Notes under the pieces: model-generated
The model's database searches: none
What the model was told of the DNA's origin: nothing
The model's input: the letters and a program-made list of their open reading frames with translations, nothing else
Origin: Streptomyces formicae
Lineage (GTDB): Bacteria > Actinomycetota > Actinomycetes > Streptomycetales > Streptomycetaceae
Length of the DNA stretch: 64,000 nt
Direction of reading: 5' to 3'
NCBI RefSeq assembly: GCF_022647665.1
Contig: NZ_CP071872.1
Span: 2,108,001-2,172,000, forward strand
Shown: piece by piece, positions 42,570 to 50,366 of the stretch
How the letters are laid out: the number at the start of each line of letters is the position of its first letter
Numbering within the stretch: position 1 is the first letter of the stretch
Translations under genes and position numbers: made by a program

Positions 42570-43819
42570 CGGGAATCCTCCCGGGCGGCGCCCCCGTCGG
42601 TGAGCACGGGCAGGCGGGCGGGGGTGCGATCGAAGAGCAGGCCGCGCCAGGTGACTTCGGAGTACGGCAGGGCGGGCCGGATATGGAGAAAACGCCCGAA
42701 GAGGGTGCGTAGCGCGACCCTGATCTCCAGCCGGGCCAGGTGGGCGCCGACGCAGTAGTGGGGGCCGTGTCCGAACGTCAGGTGCGACGGCTTGGTGGGG
42801 CGTTCGAGGAGCAGGTCGTCGGGGTGGCTGAAGGCGGCGGGGTCGCGGTTGACCGATGCCAGCAGAATGAAGACCACCGCTCCCGCGGGAATGACGGTCC
42901 CGCCGATCTCCACCGGCTCGAGCGCGAACCGCCAGGGGGAGAAGGGGAACGGCGGGTGGTGGCGCAGGAGTTCTTCGACCAGTGCCGCGGAGTGGCCCTC
43001 GTCGGCGAGCAGGTGCCGCAGGGTGGAGGCGGTATGCATCACGGTGGCGGCGCCGTGGCCGATGGCGATCGCGGTGGAGGAGATGCCGGCCCCGAAGAGC
43101 ATCGTGACGGTGGAGGCCATCTCGCGTCGGCTGATCCGGCCCTCGGCGACGGCCTGTTGCAGGGCGAGGATGACGGTGCCGCTCCCGGCCTGCTGCGGTG
43201 CGGAGACGGCGTCGCGCACCAGGTCAACCAGGTCGGCGAAGGCGCGGCGCATGGGTGGCGAGTCGGGATTCTCCCGCCCGCCGAGCCGGCGGGTGAGCGC
43301 GGCCGCGGTGTCCATCGCCTCGTCGGGGAAACCCAGCACGCGGGCCAGGACGGTCTCGGTCAGCGGCTGGGCGTAGTCCCGCAGCAGGTCGGCCTCGCCC
43401 GTGATCGCCAGACGGTCGGTGAGCATCAGGGCGATCGACTCGATCTCCTCCCGGCGCCGGGCGACGGCCTCGGCGGACAGCTGCGCGGCCACGACACCGC
43501 GCAGCCGGGCGTGATCCGCCTCGTCGCTGTTGAGCATATGGCGGCCCTCGACGACGTAGAGGTCCTCCGCGTACCGCCGTCCGGCGAAGCCGTGTCCGGG
43601 GTCGGTGAGTCGGCGCAGGTCCTTGATCAGGCAGGGATTCCTCAGCGCGCGCCGTCCGTCCTCGTAGCGGGTGATCACCCATGCGGTGAGCCCTTCGGGC
43701 AGGCGGACGGGCAGGACCGGCGCGCGTTCGCGCAGCGCGCGGAAGGCGGCGTCGGCCTCGGCGAGGTATTCCGGCGGGGGATCGAGCCGCGCGGCGGACG
43801 GGGGGCCGGGGAGGGTCAC
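42566..43819 (-). CDS. Cytochrome P450
   Basis: 417 residues from GTG 43819, which overlaps the ACP stop (GTGA). The haem site is FGHGPHYCVGAHLARLE and the K-helix ExxR is EELLRHHPP. The I-helix reads LFGAGISSTAIAIGHG: the acid normally found in AGx(D/E)T is Ser. It may hydroxylate an acyl chain carried on the neighbouring ACP. Confidence 0.9.
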   Translation of the reverse strand: MTLPGPPSAARLDPPPEYLAEADAAFRALRERAPVLPVRLPEGLTAWVITRYEDGRRALRNPCLIKDLRRLTDPGHGFAGRRYAEDLYVVEGRHMLNSDEADHARLRGVVAAQLSAEAVARRREEIESIALMLTDRLAITGEADLLRDYAQPLTETVLARVLGFPDEAMDTAAALTRRLGGRENPDSPPMRRAFADLVDLVRDAVSAPQQAGSGTVILALQQAVAEGRISRREMASTVTMLFGAGISSTAIAIGHGAATVMHTASTLRHLLADEGHSAALVEELLRHHPPFPFSPWRFALEPVEIGGTVIPAGAVVFILLASVNRDPAAFSHPDDLLLERPTKPSHLTFGHGPHYCVGAHLARLEIRVALRTLFGRFLHIRPALPYSEVTWRGLLFDRTPARLPVLTDGGAAREDSR

Positions 43820-44100
43820 GGCTTCTCCTCGTTCGCCTGCATCGTGCGTTCGATGAGGGCGCACAGGTCGTCACCGGTGCGCACGTCGAACAGTGCCTCG
43901 TCGTCGAGACTGATGTTCCAGTCGTCTTCCAAGGTGACCACGGACTCCACCAGGCGCAGGGAGTCCATGCCGGGCAGCTCGGTGAGCCGGCGGCCCAGGT
44001 CCACCTCTTCCGGCGCGCACTCCAGGAGTTCACTCAGGGCGGCGCGGACCTCCCGCCGCACCACGGCCGCGACTTCGCCGCTCTCTCCTGTGTGGGGCAT
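43816..44100 (-). CDS. Acyl carrier protein
   Basis: 94 residues from ATG 44100. The phosphopantetheine site is GMDSLRLVESV with Ser47. The helices before and after (VAAVVRREVRAALSELLECAPEEVDLGRRLTELP, DDLCALIERTMQANEEK) fit a discrete ACP. Lying between the acyl-AMP ligase and P450 genes with overlaps or 11-base gaps, it is probably the carrier loaded by the ligase. Confidence 0.88.
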   Translation of the reverse strand: MPHTGESGEVAAVVRREVRAALSELLECAPEEVDLGRRLTELPGMDSLRLVESVVTLEDDWNISLDDEALFDVRTGDDLCALIERTMQANEEKP

Positions 44101-44111
44101 CTGCACGTACC

Positions 44112-45808
44112 TCACTTCCCGGTGGTGAAATCGGAGGTGGCGCCCTCGGAGCCCTCGGTGCCGGTGTGTGCGGTGAGGAACTCGCGGACCAGGCTGCGCT
44201 GCCACTTGCCGCTGGTGGTGCGGGGCAGGGTCCGGGGCGGGACGACGACGCGGACGGCCACCAGGCCCAGCGCGTTCGAGACGGCGCCGCGGATGTCGTC
44301 CGCCAGCCGCTCGTGGCCGTCGCCGCCCGCGGCCTCGGCGACGATGACCATCTGCTCCGTCAGAGGATCGGCGACGGCCACGCAATGGCCGCGGTGGACG
44401 TCGGCGACCCCGCGCGTGGCCTCCTCGACGTCATCGGGGTAGAAGTTGCGGCCCTGCACCGCGATCATGTCCTTGGTCCGGCCGGCGACGTACAGCTCGC
44501 CGTGGTGCAACAGCCCCAGGTCGCCGGTGTGCAGCCAGCCGCCGCGCAGCGCCTGTCGGGTGGCCTCCTCGTCGCGCAGGTAGCCGGTGGTGGTGGCGGG
44601 CCCGCGGATGCAGATCTCGCCGAGGGTGTCCTCGGGGAGCGCGGTTCCGCTCTCGCCGGCCACGCGCAGCTGGATGCCGGGGACGGGCACGCCGAGCGCG
44701 GTCAGCTGCCAGCTCCCGGCGATGCCCGGGGCGGCGAGCCGAACCCGCCCTCCGGGGACGAGACTCGAGCGGTCGACGCTCAGGCGGCGGGGCGTCTGGC
44801 CGAGCGGCGGCATGGTGACGGCGAGGGTGGCCTCGGCCATGCCGTAGCACGGGCATAGCGCGGATGAAGGAACGCCCAGAGGGGCGAAGGCGGCATCGAA
44901 CCTGTCGAGGGTGCGCCCCTGCACCATCTCCGCGCCGATGAGCGCGAGCCGCCACCGTGACAGCGGCGCGTCGGCGGGAGAGGTCCCGAAGGCGGAGGCC
45001 GCGGCTCTGGCCAGCCGGTCGTAGGCGAAGTTCGGCCCGGTGGTGACGGTGCCGCCGACGCGGCCGAGGTGCCGTAGGAACTCATCCGGGTGGCGGATGA
45101 AGGTCAGAGGGCTGAACACGTGGGCGTCGCTGAGTGAGAGCAGCGAGCACATGAGGCCCACCAGGCCCAAGTCGTGGAAGAGCGGCACCCAGGACACGAG
45201 CACATCGTCGCTGCGGGCACCGATGTGGGCGTTGATGGCGGACACCCCGGTCAGGAACGCCTGATGGGTGAGCATCACGCCCTTGGGCCGCGTGGTGCTC
45301 CCAGAGCTGAACTGGACCAGCGCCAGGGAGTCGGGGGCCGGGTCGGCTCGCCTCATGCCGGAGGTTTTCGGCTCCGCGGCGAGGGCAGCGGGGCAGATCA
45401 GCTTCAACCGCGGGAACTGTCCGGCCAGTTCGGCCCCGATCGCCTCGCCCGCGCCGAGTACGACCAGGTGGCGGATCCCGGAGGTGTTCAGGGTCGGCAC
45501 CAGACCGCGGGCCACCGCCGCCGGGTCCAGCACCACCGGCGGCAACGGCAGCACGGTGACGGCCGCCCCGGCCACCGCCGTGCCGAAGAAGGCAGTGAGC
45601 AACTCGGGGGCCGTGGGCATCAGCAGCCCGACGAGGTCGCCGCCACCCACACCGGCGGCCCGCAGACCGGCGGCGAACTTTTCTGCCGAATCGGGCAGTT
45701 CCCGGTGTGTGAGCACGGCCCCGTCTCGGGGAAGACCACCGTGCGATCGCTGGCCCGCAGCCGGTCCAGCAGCTCCACCAGGGTCCGGGGCTTCTCCCCC
45801 ATGGGCAT
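44112..45808 (-). CDS. Acyl-AMP ligase, apparent frameshift near N-terminus
   Basis: Adenylate-forming enzyme that activates a carboxylic acid, probably for the adjacent ACP. The start MPMGEKPRTLVELLDRLRAS at 45808 (or ATG 45802, better spaced from AAGGA) is in another frame from the body; adding one C to the run at 45719-45722 joins VVFPETG to AVLTHRELPDSAEKFA. Motifs: the P-loop FSSGSTTRPKGVMLTHQ, YGMAEATLAVT, GWLHTGDLG and the lysine region TTSGKWQRSLV. About 565 residues when repaired. The length and the ACP neighbour favour a fatty-acyl-AMP ligase role over a CoA ligase. Confidence 0.85.
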
Positions 45809-45850
45809 GTTCCTTTCCGCGTCGGTCCGCACAGAGGGCGAGGTGCAAGG

Positions 45851-46867
45851 TCAGGGGAGTGGCGGTGGCTGCTCGGGAGGGGCCTGGACCACCACGCAGG
45901 TGGCGGTGAACCCCGCGCCGACGTTGACCAGCAGTGCGTACTGCCCCGGCATCAGGCGCCGCCGCCGGATCAGGTGGGCCAGGTTCGCGGCCAGGTCGCC
46001 CGCGAACAGATGGCCGGTGGCCGAGGCCAGGTGGATGTGTTCGGCCTTCCCGGGCGGCGGCACCACCCCGCTGGTCAGCATCCGCAGCAGCGAGGAACTG
46101 ATCCGGGGAAGCATGACCACCGCCAGCCGCCGGTCGTCCGGCTCCAGGTCCGCGTCGGCCAGCACTGCCCGCACCGCGTCGCGCACGCAGCGCCGCATCA
46201 AGAACACCAGGTGGTCGCTGAGAGTTTCGGAGCTGATCTCGGTGTCCAGCGGCTCATCGCGCAGAGGGTTGAGCACGGGGAGCGCGGCCTCCTGTTCCGA
46301 GCACCCGTACGAGGCGATGGAGTGGACGGCAAGCCCTTCGCAGCCCGTCGAGAGCACCAGGGCGGTCGCGCCGTCACCCATCGCCGCTCCTGCCGCCCGT
46401 AACTGCCAGCGGCGCAGCGACACCGGACCGAGCGCATCACCGGTGAGCACCAGGGCGGTTCGGATGCGCGGCTCGGCAAGCACGTGGGCCACGGCGATCT
46501 GGGCCGCCATCGCACCGCCGTTGGACATCTGCCGGACGCCGAGCGCCGTAGCCCGGTTCGCCCCCAGGAGCCGGGCGAATCGCGGCGCGAGCTTCCACCC
46601 CGCGGTCGTGTCCGCGCTCCAGGCGTGCACCAGCAGGTCGACTCTCTCCGGATCCTTCCCCGCCGCGGCGAGCGCTTCGCGTGCGGCGGCCAGCACCATC
46701 GTCTCCGCCTTCTGCCCCTCCTCGGCCGTCGGGACCTCCGAGGCGTCCGACGCGGCCGCCAACTCCCTTGACAGCACACCGCGCTCCACGGCGTAGCCGA
46801 TCGGCTGCCGGCCGTCCGGAACGAACGCGCCGGCCCCGGTGACGCAGACTCGCCCCGCCACCTTCAT
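45851..46867 (-). CDS. KASIII-like ketosynthase with Ser in place of catalytic Cys
   Basis: 338 residues from ATG 46867, with GGGGAGGAG upstream. Thiolase-fold FabH family: VTGAGAFVPDGRQPIGYAVERG, a central ALGVRQMSNGGAMAAQIAVAHVL where Ser115 sits at the usual Cys position, ALVLTGDAL, AMGDGATALVLS, and a C-terminal ATGHLFAGDLAANLAHLI. The usual His-Gln-Ala-Asn motif is not seen (LPRISSSLLRML). Ser-type KASIII proteins such as DpsC are known, so it may be an acyltransferase rather than a condensing enzyme. First gene of its operon. Confidence 0.8.
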   Translation of the reverse strand: MKVAGRVCVTGAGAFVPDGRQPIGYAVERGVLSRELAAASDASEVPTAEEGQKAETMVLAAAREALAAAGKDPERVDLLVHAWSADTTAGWKLAPRFARLLGANRATALGVRQMSNGGAMAAQIAVAHVLAEPRIRTALVLTGDALGPVSLRRWQLRAAGAAMGDGATALVLSTGCEGLAVHSIASYGCSEQEAALPVLNPLRDEPLDTEISSETLSDHLVFLMRRCVRDAVRAVLADADLEPDDRRLAVVMLPRISSSLLRMLTSGVVPPPGKAEHIHLASATGHLFAGDLAANLAHLIRRRRLMPGQYALLVNVGAGFTATCVVVQAPPEQPPPLP

Positions 46868-46977
46868 CCCGACTCCTCCCCGGGGCCCCTGAACCCGTGT
46901 CGTACGCGCTTGCCGGGCCTCTCCCTCACAGTCCCAGCGCGGCCGGGGCCCCGGGAGCCCTCCGGACGGCAGTAACA

Positions 46978-46993
46978 GTTGAAGGTGTTGAAG
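46978..46993 (-). promoter_or_regulatory. Direct repeat TTCAAC-N3-TTCAAC upstream of KASIII-like gene
   Basis: On the minus strand CTTCAACACCTTCAAC (46993-46978) continues as TG. It lies 111 bases before the KASIII-like start. An almost identical element lies upstream of the regulator gene at 49058-49072, and both have a CGTACG sequence 10-20 bases upstream. Confidence 0.55.
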
Positions 46994-47473
46994 GGGACGG
47001 GGTACGTACGAGTGCGGCAACAAGGCGTCTTGGTAAGGAGGTTGGAAGACCCGCATCCGAAGCCGCCGCGGGCGAGCGCCTCGCTCGCATACCCGCGGTC
47101 GGGGGCGATCACGGGTCCGCCGCGCCTGTGGCGCTGCGGCTCGGTCGCGCTCCTGGACGCGGAACGCCGCCGTCAAGAGAGGTTCAACAGGCCGTCATGA
47201 CCCACAGTCCTGTCCTGTCAGTGGCGGCGGGTCGTCTCGGAATGCCGCGGTTGGAACGTCGTGGATGTCGGGCTCCGCGTTGCAGGCAATCGGATCGTCG
47301 CGTATCCCGGTCTCGCACTCCAGTGTCGTGGAGCGCTCGGAGTGCCCTAACAGTGGTGGGCGGACAAGGCCGTAGAGAGTGGGATCGTTCATACAATATT
47401 TGTAGTGGTGGTCGTTAGTTCATGGGGGGCATATCGGCAGATGTCACTCGAACGGCCGCCAGTGATCGCGAGG
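46994..47473. other. Intergenic region, no gene recognised
   Basis: Between the KASIII-like promoter region and the end of the regulator gene. Short readings on both strands show no domain. The stretch 47380-47420 (CGTTCATACAATATTTGTAG) is AT-rich and could be a promoter or terminator boundary. Confidence 0.3.
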
Positions 47474-48847
47474 TCAGACTCTGTCCACGCTGCGGGACGA
47501 GAGGGCGTACGCGCGCGTCAGGACCACCTCGGCGGGGGGATAGCGGCGGTGCGGAGCCAACTGCCGGCGAAGAGTCCTGAGAGCGTGGTCGGCTTTGCCG
47601 GAGCCCAGGTGGGGATAGTCGTCGAGGAACAGCTGCCATGCGTCGCAGGAGGCATCGAGGTGCCCCAGGTGCAGGTGATTCTGGGCCAGCTGAGCCCTGG
47701 TCAGGGCGCGGGCACGGACCTCGTTGGGCGGCCGGTGGTTCGCGGACGTGGTCAGAGCGCTGACGGCCGCACGATGGTCGCCGAGCTGGCCGAGTGCCTC
47801 CGCTTGCTGATAAGCGAGGGCGCTCGGGGCATAGGAACTGAAGGGGCCGGGTGGTGAACCGGTCGGTTCGGCGAGTCGCTCCGCTCTCCGGAGGGACGCG
47901 AGCGCATGGTTGCGGTCCTTGCCTGCGGCCTGGGCCACGGCGAGCTGGGCGAGGGCGAACGCGTGGACGTGCGCAGGGGCTGCGGATGCGGCCCGGGCGG
48001 CGCTCTGGGCGAGGTCGAGTGCCTCGCGGTGGTGCCCCAGTCCGTGCGCCTGAGCGCTCATCACGCGCAGGGCAATGGCGCCGGTGCTGCGGTCGTCGGC
48101 TTCGAGGGCCAGGCGCAGTGACGTCGTCAGGTAGCGCTGGGCCAGTCCCTGGGCCTGGGTATCGAGGTGCATGCGGGCGAGCAGCAGGGTCAGGCGTGCG
48201 GCCGAGGTGAGCAGTTGTGCGTGTATCGCGGCGGTACTCCGTGCATGCAGCCAGGTCGAGACGGCATCGGCGAGCAGCGCGGCGAGCGCCGTGCGTCCGT
48301 GGCTGCCGCCGATCGAGTCGATCAGCACCGCGAAGGAATCCACGGCGGTGCGCAGGGCGAGGACATGAGACGTGCCCACTCGTTGACGGCTGCTGTCGTC
48401 CACCTGGCTAGTGCCGTATTCGGTCCTGCTGAGAGGTGCGAGGGGATCGAAGGCACCGATCCGGGGCATGCGATAGGGCTCCTGGGCGAGGTCCTTCCTG
48501 CGCCTCGGATCCACTTCGGCCGTGCTGAGTTCGGAGAGGGCCTCGGCGGCGGTGCCCTCGTCACGGGTGGCAGTCTCGTCGTGCGCAGGGCCCGGCGCCA
48601 GGCCGAGCAGGAACGGGGTGACCGGGCGCCGCAGCCTGCGGGTGAAGACCTCTGCGAGCAGGACCGTTATGTGCGGCCGGGGGCGGACACCGGCAAGCCA
48701 GTGGGCGACGGCTGTGCGGTCGTACTTCAAGTCGAGGCCGATCTCCCGGCCCGTGAGATTGACGCTGCGGGCGAGCGCTTCCTGCGTCCATCCCGCCTCG
48801 GTCAACAGGGACTTCAGAGCCTGGTTGGGAGCACGCTGCGTGTTCAT
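47474..48847 (-). CDS. XRE-type HTH regulator with TPR-like C-terminus
   Basis: 457 residues from ATG 48847 (MNTQRAPNQALKSLLTEAGWTQEALARSVNLTGREIG). The HTH spans about residues 10-75, with YDRTAVAHWLAGVRPRP as the recognition part. Residues 150-440 are repeated helix pairs of TPR type (RTALAALLADAVSTWLHARS, LAQRYLTTSLRLALEADDRS, HREALDLAQSAARAA, LGQLGDHRAAVSALTTSA). Such proteins are common pathway regulators in streptomycetes. Same strand as both biosynthetic operons, and the repeat at 49058-49072 lies in its upstream region. Confidence 0.82.
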   Translation of the reverse strand: MNTQRAPNQALKSLLTEAGWTQEALARSVNLTGREIGLDLKYDRTAVAHWLAGVRPRPHITVLLAEVFTRRLRRPVTPFLLGLAPGPAHDETATRDEGTAAEALSELSTAEVDPRRRKDLAQEPYRMPRIGAFDPLAPLSRTEYGTSQVDDSSRQRVGTSHVLALRTAVDSFAVLIDSIGGSHGRTALAALLADAVSTWLHARSTAAIHAQLLTSAARLTLLLARMHLDTQAQGLAQRYLTTSLRLALEADDRSTGAIALRVMSAQAHGLGHHREALDLAQSAARAASAAPAHVHAFALAQLAVAQAAGKDRNHALASLRRAERLAEPTGSPPGPFSSYAPSALAYQQAEALGQLGDHRAAVSALTTSANHRPPNEVRARALTRAQLAQNHLHLGHLDASCDAWQLFLDDYPHLGSGKADHALRTLRRQLAPHRRYPPAEVVLTRAYALSSRSVDRV

Positions 48848-49057
48848 GGCACCTCGCCGGGAAAGGGGGTCCAGGGCCGTGGGAAGCATTGTGTCGCTGA
48901 TAGCGGGGGCGACCGCCGCCCAGAGCCCATGACGGGGTGTATATCCCACGCTTCGTCCCTGGCTAAGCGCTCCTGAGTCCTTCCCGGGGCGTGTCGTCCT
49001 CTTTCCAGTACGCCGCATATGAGGGCAGCGACGGAACCTCCTTTCCGGAGGTGATCA

Positions 49058-49072
49058 GTTGAACCTGTTGAA
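49058..49072 (-). promoter_or_regulatory. Direct repeat TTCAAC-N3-TTCAAC upstream of regulator gene
   Basis: TTCAACAGGTTCAAC on the minus strand, followed by TG, 211 bases before the regulator start. It matches 46978-46993 except for two spacer bases. The gap 48848-49163 otherwise holds the terminator at 49100-49139. Confidence 0.55.
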
Positions 49073-49099
49073 AGGCGGGCGTACGTTCCTCAAGGACAA

Positions 49100-49139
49100 A
49101 CGGCCCCGCGGGAAGGGTGAGTCCTTCCCGCGGGGCCGT
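49100..49139 (-). terminator. 17-bp perfect hairpin terminator
   Basis: ACGGCCCCGCGGGAAGG (49100-49116) pairs perfectly with 49123-49139 around the 6-base loop GTGAGT, 24 bases past the end of the N-glycosidase gene. It closes the long minus-strand operon. Confidence 0.88.
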
Positions 49140-49163
49140 CCGCCCGTGCCTGCGACCAGTCCG

Positions 49164-49682
49164 CTACCGCCGGTCGGACGCCCCCCGTTGACGGGAGACC
49201 GCTCGGCGGACCGCTTCGTCGATGGCGGGGAGGGTCGGCTTGAGGTCTCTGAAGACGACGTACTCCACCGTGGCCACCGAGTGCAGACCGCGGACGAGGA
49301 AGGCGTACTCCTGGCCCTCCTCCAGGAGCAGCACGATCGGTTTGTCGAAGGCGCTCGCCCAGCCCATCTCGATATGGGTTCCCGGTGAGGCCGGGAGGCC
49401 CGGAAGGGCGACGAAGACGTCCGCCTTCCTGATCTCCTCCTGGTCGAGGCGGGTGCACTCGGCAGGCTGCATCAGCTCCGCGCCCCACGCCTCGCGCCGG
49501 TGGGCGTTGTGCACGCTGAGCCCGTGGCCCTCGAAGTGGTCGATCAGCGTGGCGAAGGGCGCGCGGGTTCCCTCCGGCATCTCGCCCGTGACGGGGTCGA
49601 GCAACTGGAGAAAGGGGCCTGCGAGGAACATGGTGTCGATTCCGAGGTCGCGTGCCAGGGAGCTGGCGGGGATCACGGTCAT
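49164..49682 (-). CDS. Nucleoside deoxyribosyltransferase-family N-glycosidase (MilB/BlsM-like)
   Basis: 172 residues from ATG 49682. Family features: MFLAGPFLQLLDPVTGEM, SVHNAHRREAWGAEL, RLDQEEIRKADVFVALPG and SPGTHIEMGWASA with catalytic Glu105, then VLLLEEGQEYAFLVRGL. The extended GPF...DP, NAHRREAWG and SPGTHIE blocks are what I associate with MilB/BlsM, which hydrolyse CMP-type nucleotides to free cytosine for nucleoside antibiotics. It would supply cytosine to the GT-B protein encoded at the other end of the operon. Specificity for CMP is inferred. Confidence 0.82.
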   Translation of the reverse strand: MTVIPASSLARDLGIDTMFLAGPFLQLLDPVTGEMPEGTRAPFATLIDHFEGHGLSVHNAHRREAWGAELMQPAECTRLDQEEIRKADVFVALPGLPASPGTHIEMGWASAFDKPIVLLLEEGQEYAFLVRGLHSVATVEYVVFRDLKPTLPAIDEAVRRAVSRQRGASDRR

Positions 49683-49746
49683 CAGGTGCCTCCTCGGCTG
49701 TGGTGGTGGTCTGCGGGGGTACGGAACGAACGCATCCGTACGTGCT

Positions 49747-50364
49747 TCAGTCCTTGTAGAAGCACTGGATGTACGCGTCGCCCGAGGTGCCGTACGTGTA
49801 CTCGGTCGTGTCGTACGCCGTGTACGGGTGGCGCTCGACGTGGATGCGGCGGAAATGGGGGAGGTACTGCCAGCGCAGGTCCGGCCTGGTGCTGAAGAAG
49901 GGGATGAACACGCCACCGGGACGCAGCACACGGACGACCTCCGGCATCGTCCTGCGCCACAGGTCTTCGTCCTTCCACACGTCCATGTCGAGAGCCGGGT
50001 CGAAGAACATCCCGTCGATGCTCTCCGAGGGCAGCTCGAACACGCGCTGGAAGAAGTCCCCCCGCTCGATGGAGAGCGTTCCGGGGAGGTCGGGGTGCCT
50101 GGCGCGGAAGAGGTCCTCGACCTCTCCGAACAGTTCGAGGACCGTATGGCTGCGGGTGGCCGGGTTCGCCGCGATGCGCAGGGCGGACAGGCCGAGGCCG
50201 AGCCCGACCTCGTAGAAGTCCCGGCCGTGGCGGCACAGGATGTCGGCGCTGGTCCACATCAGGTCGCGCTCCCAGGCCTGCATGGCCTGTTCCCCTCCGA
50301 TGCTCAGCGTCACCTCGCCGTCGTTCTCGATGAGTTCGATGTCGGGGGCGGGTTCGTTCTCCAT
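49747..50364 (-). CDS. SAM-dependent methyltransferase, guanidino N-methyltransferase-like
   Basis: 205 residues from ATG 50364. Layout recalls guanidinoacetate methyltransferase: MQAWERDLMWTSADILCRHGRDFYEVGLGLGLSALRIA (motif I), then IDGMFFDPALDMDVWKDEDLWRRTMPEVVRVLRPGGVFIPFF. In blasticidin S synthesis BlsL methylates the guanidine of beta-arginine; the aminomutase and N-glycosidase in this operon fit that role. It starts 2 bases after the CHAT-like gene stop, so the two are co-translated. Confidence 0.75.
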   Translation of the reverse strand: MENEPAPDIELIENDGEVTLSIGGEQAMQAWERDLMWTSADILCRHGRDFYEVGLGLGLSALRIAANPATRSHTVLELFGEVEDLFRARHPDLPGTLSIERGDFFQRVFELPSESIDGMFFDPALDMDVWKDEDLWRRTMPEVVRVLRPGGVFIPFFSTRPDLRWQYLPHFRRIHVERHPYTAYDTTEYTYGTSGDAYIQCFYKD

Positions 50365-50366
50365 GA

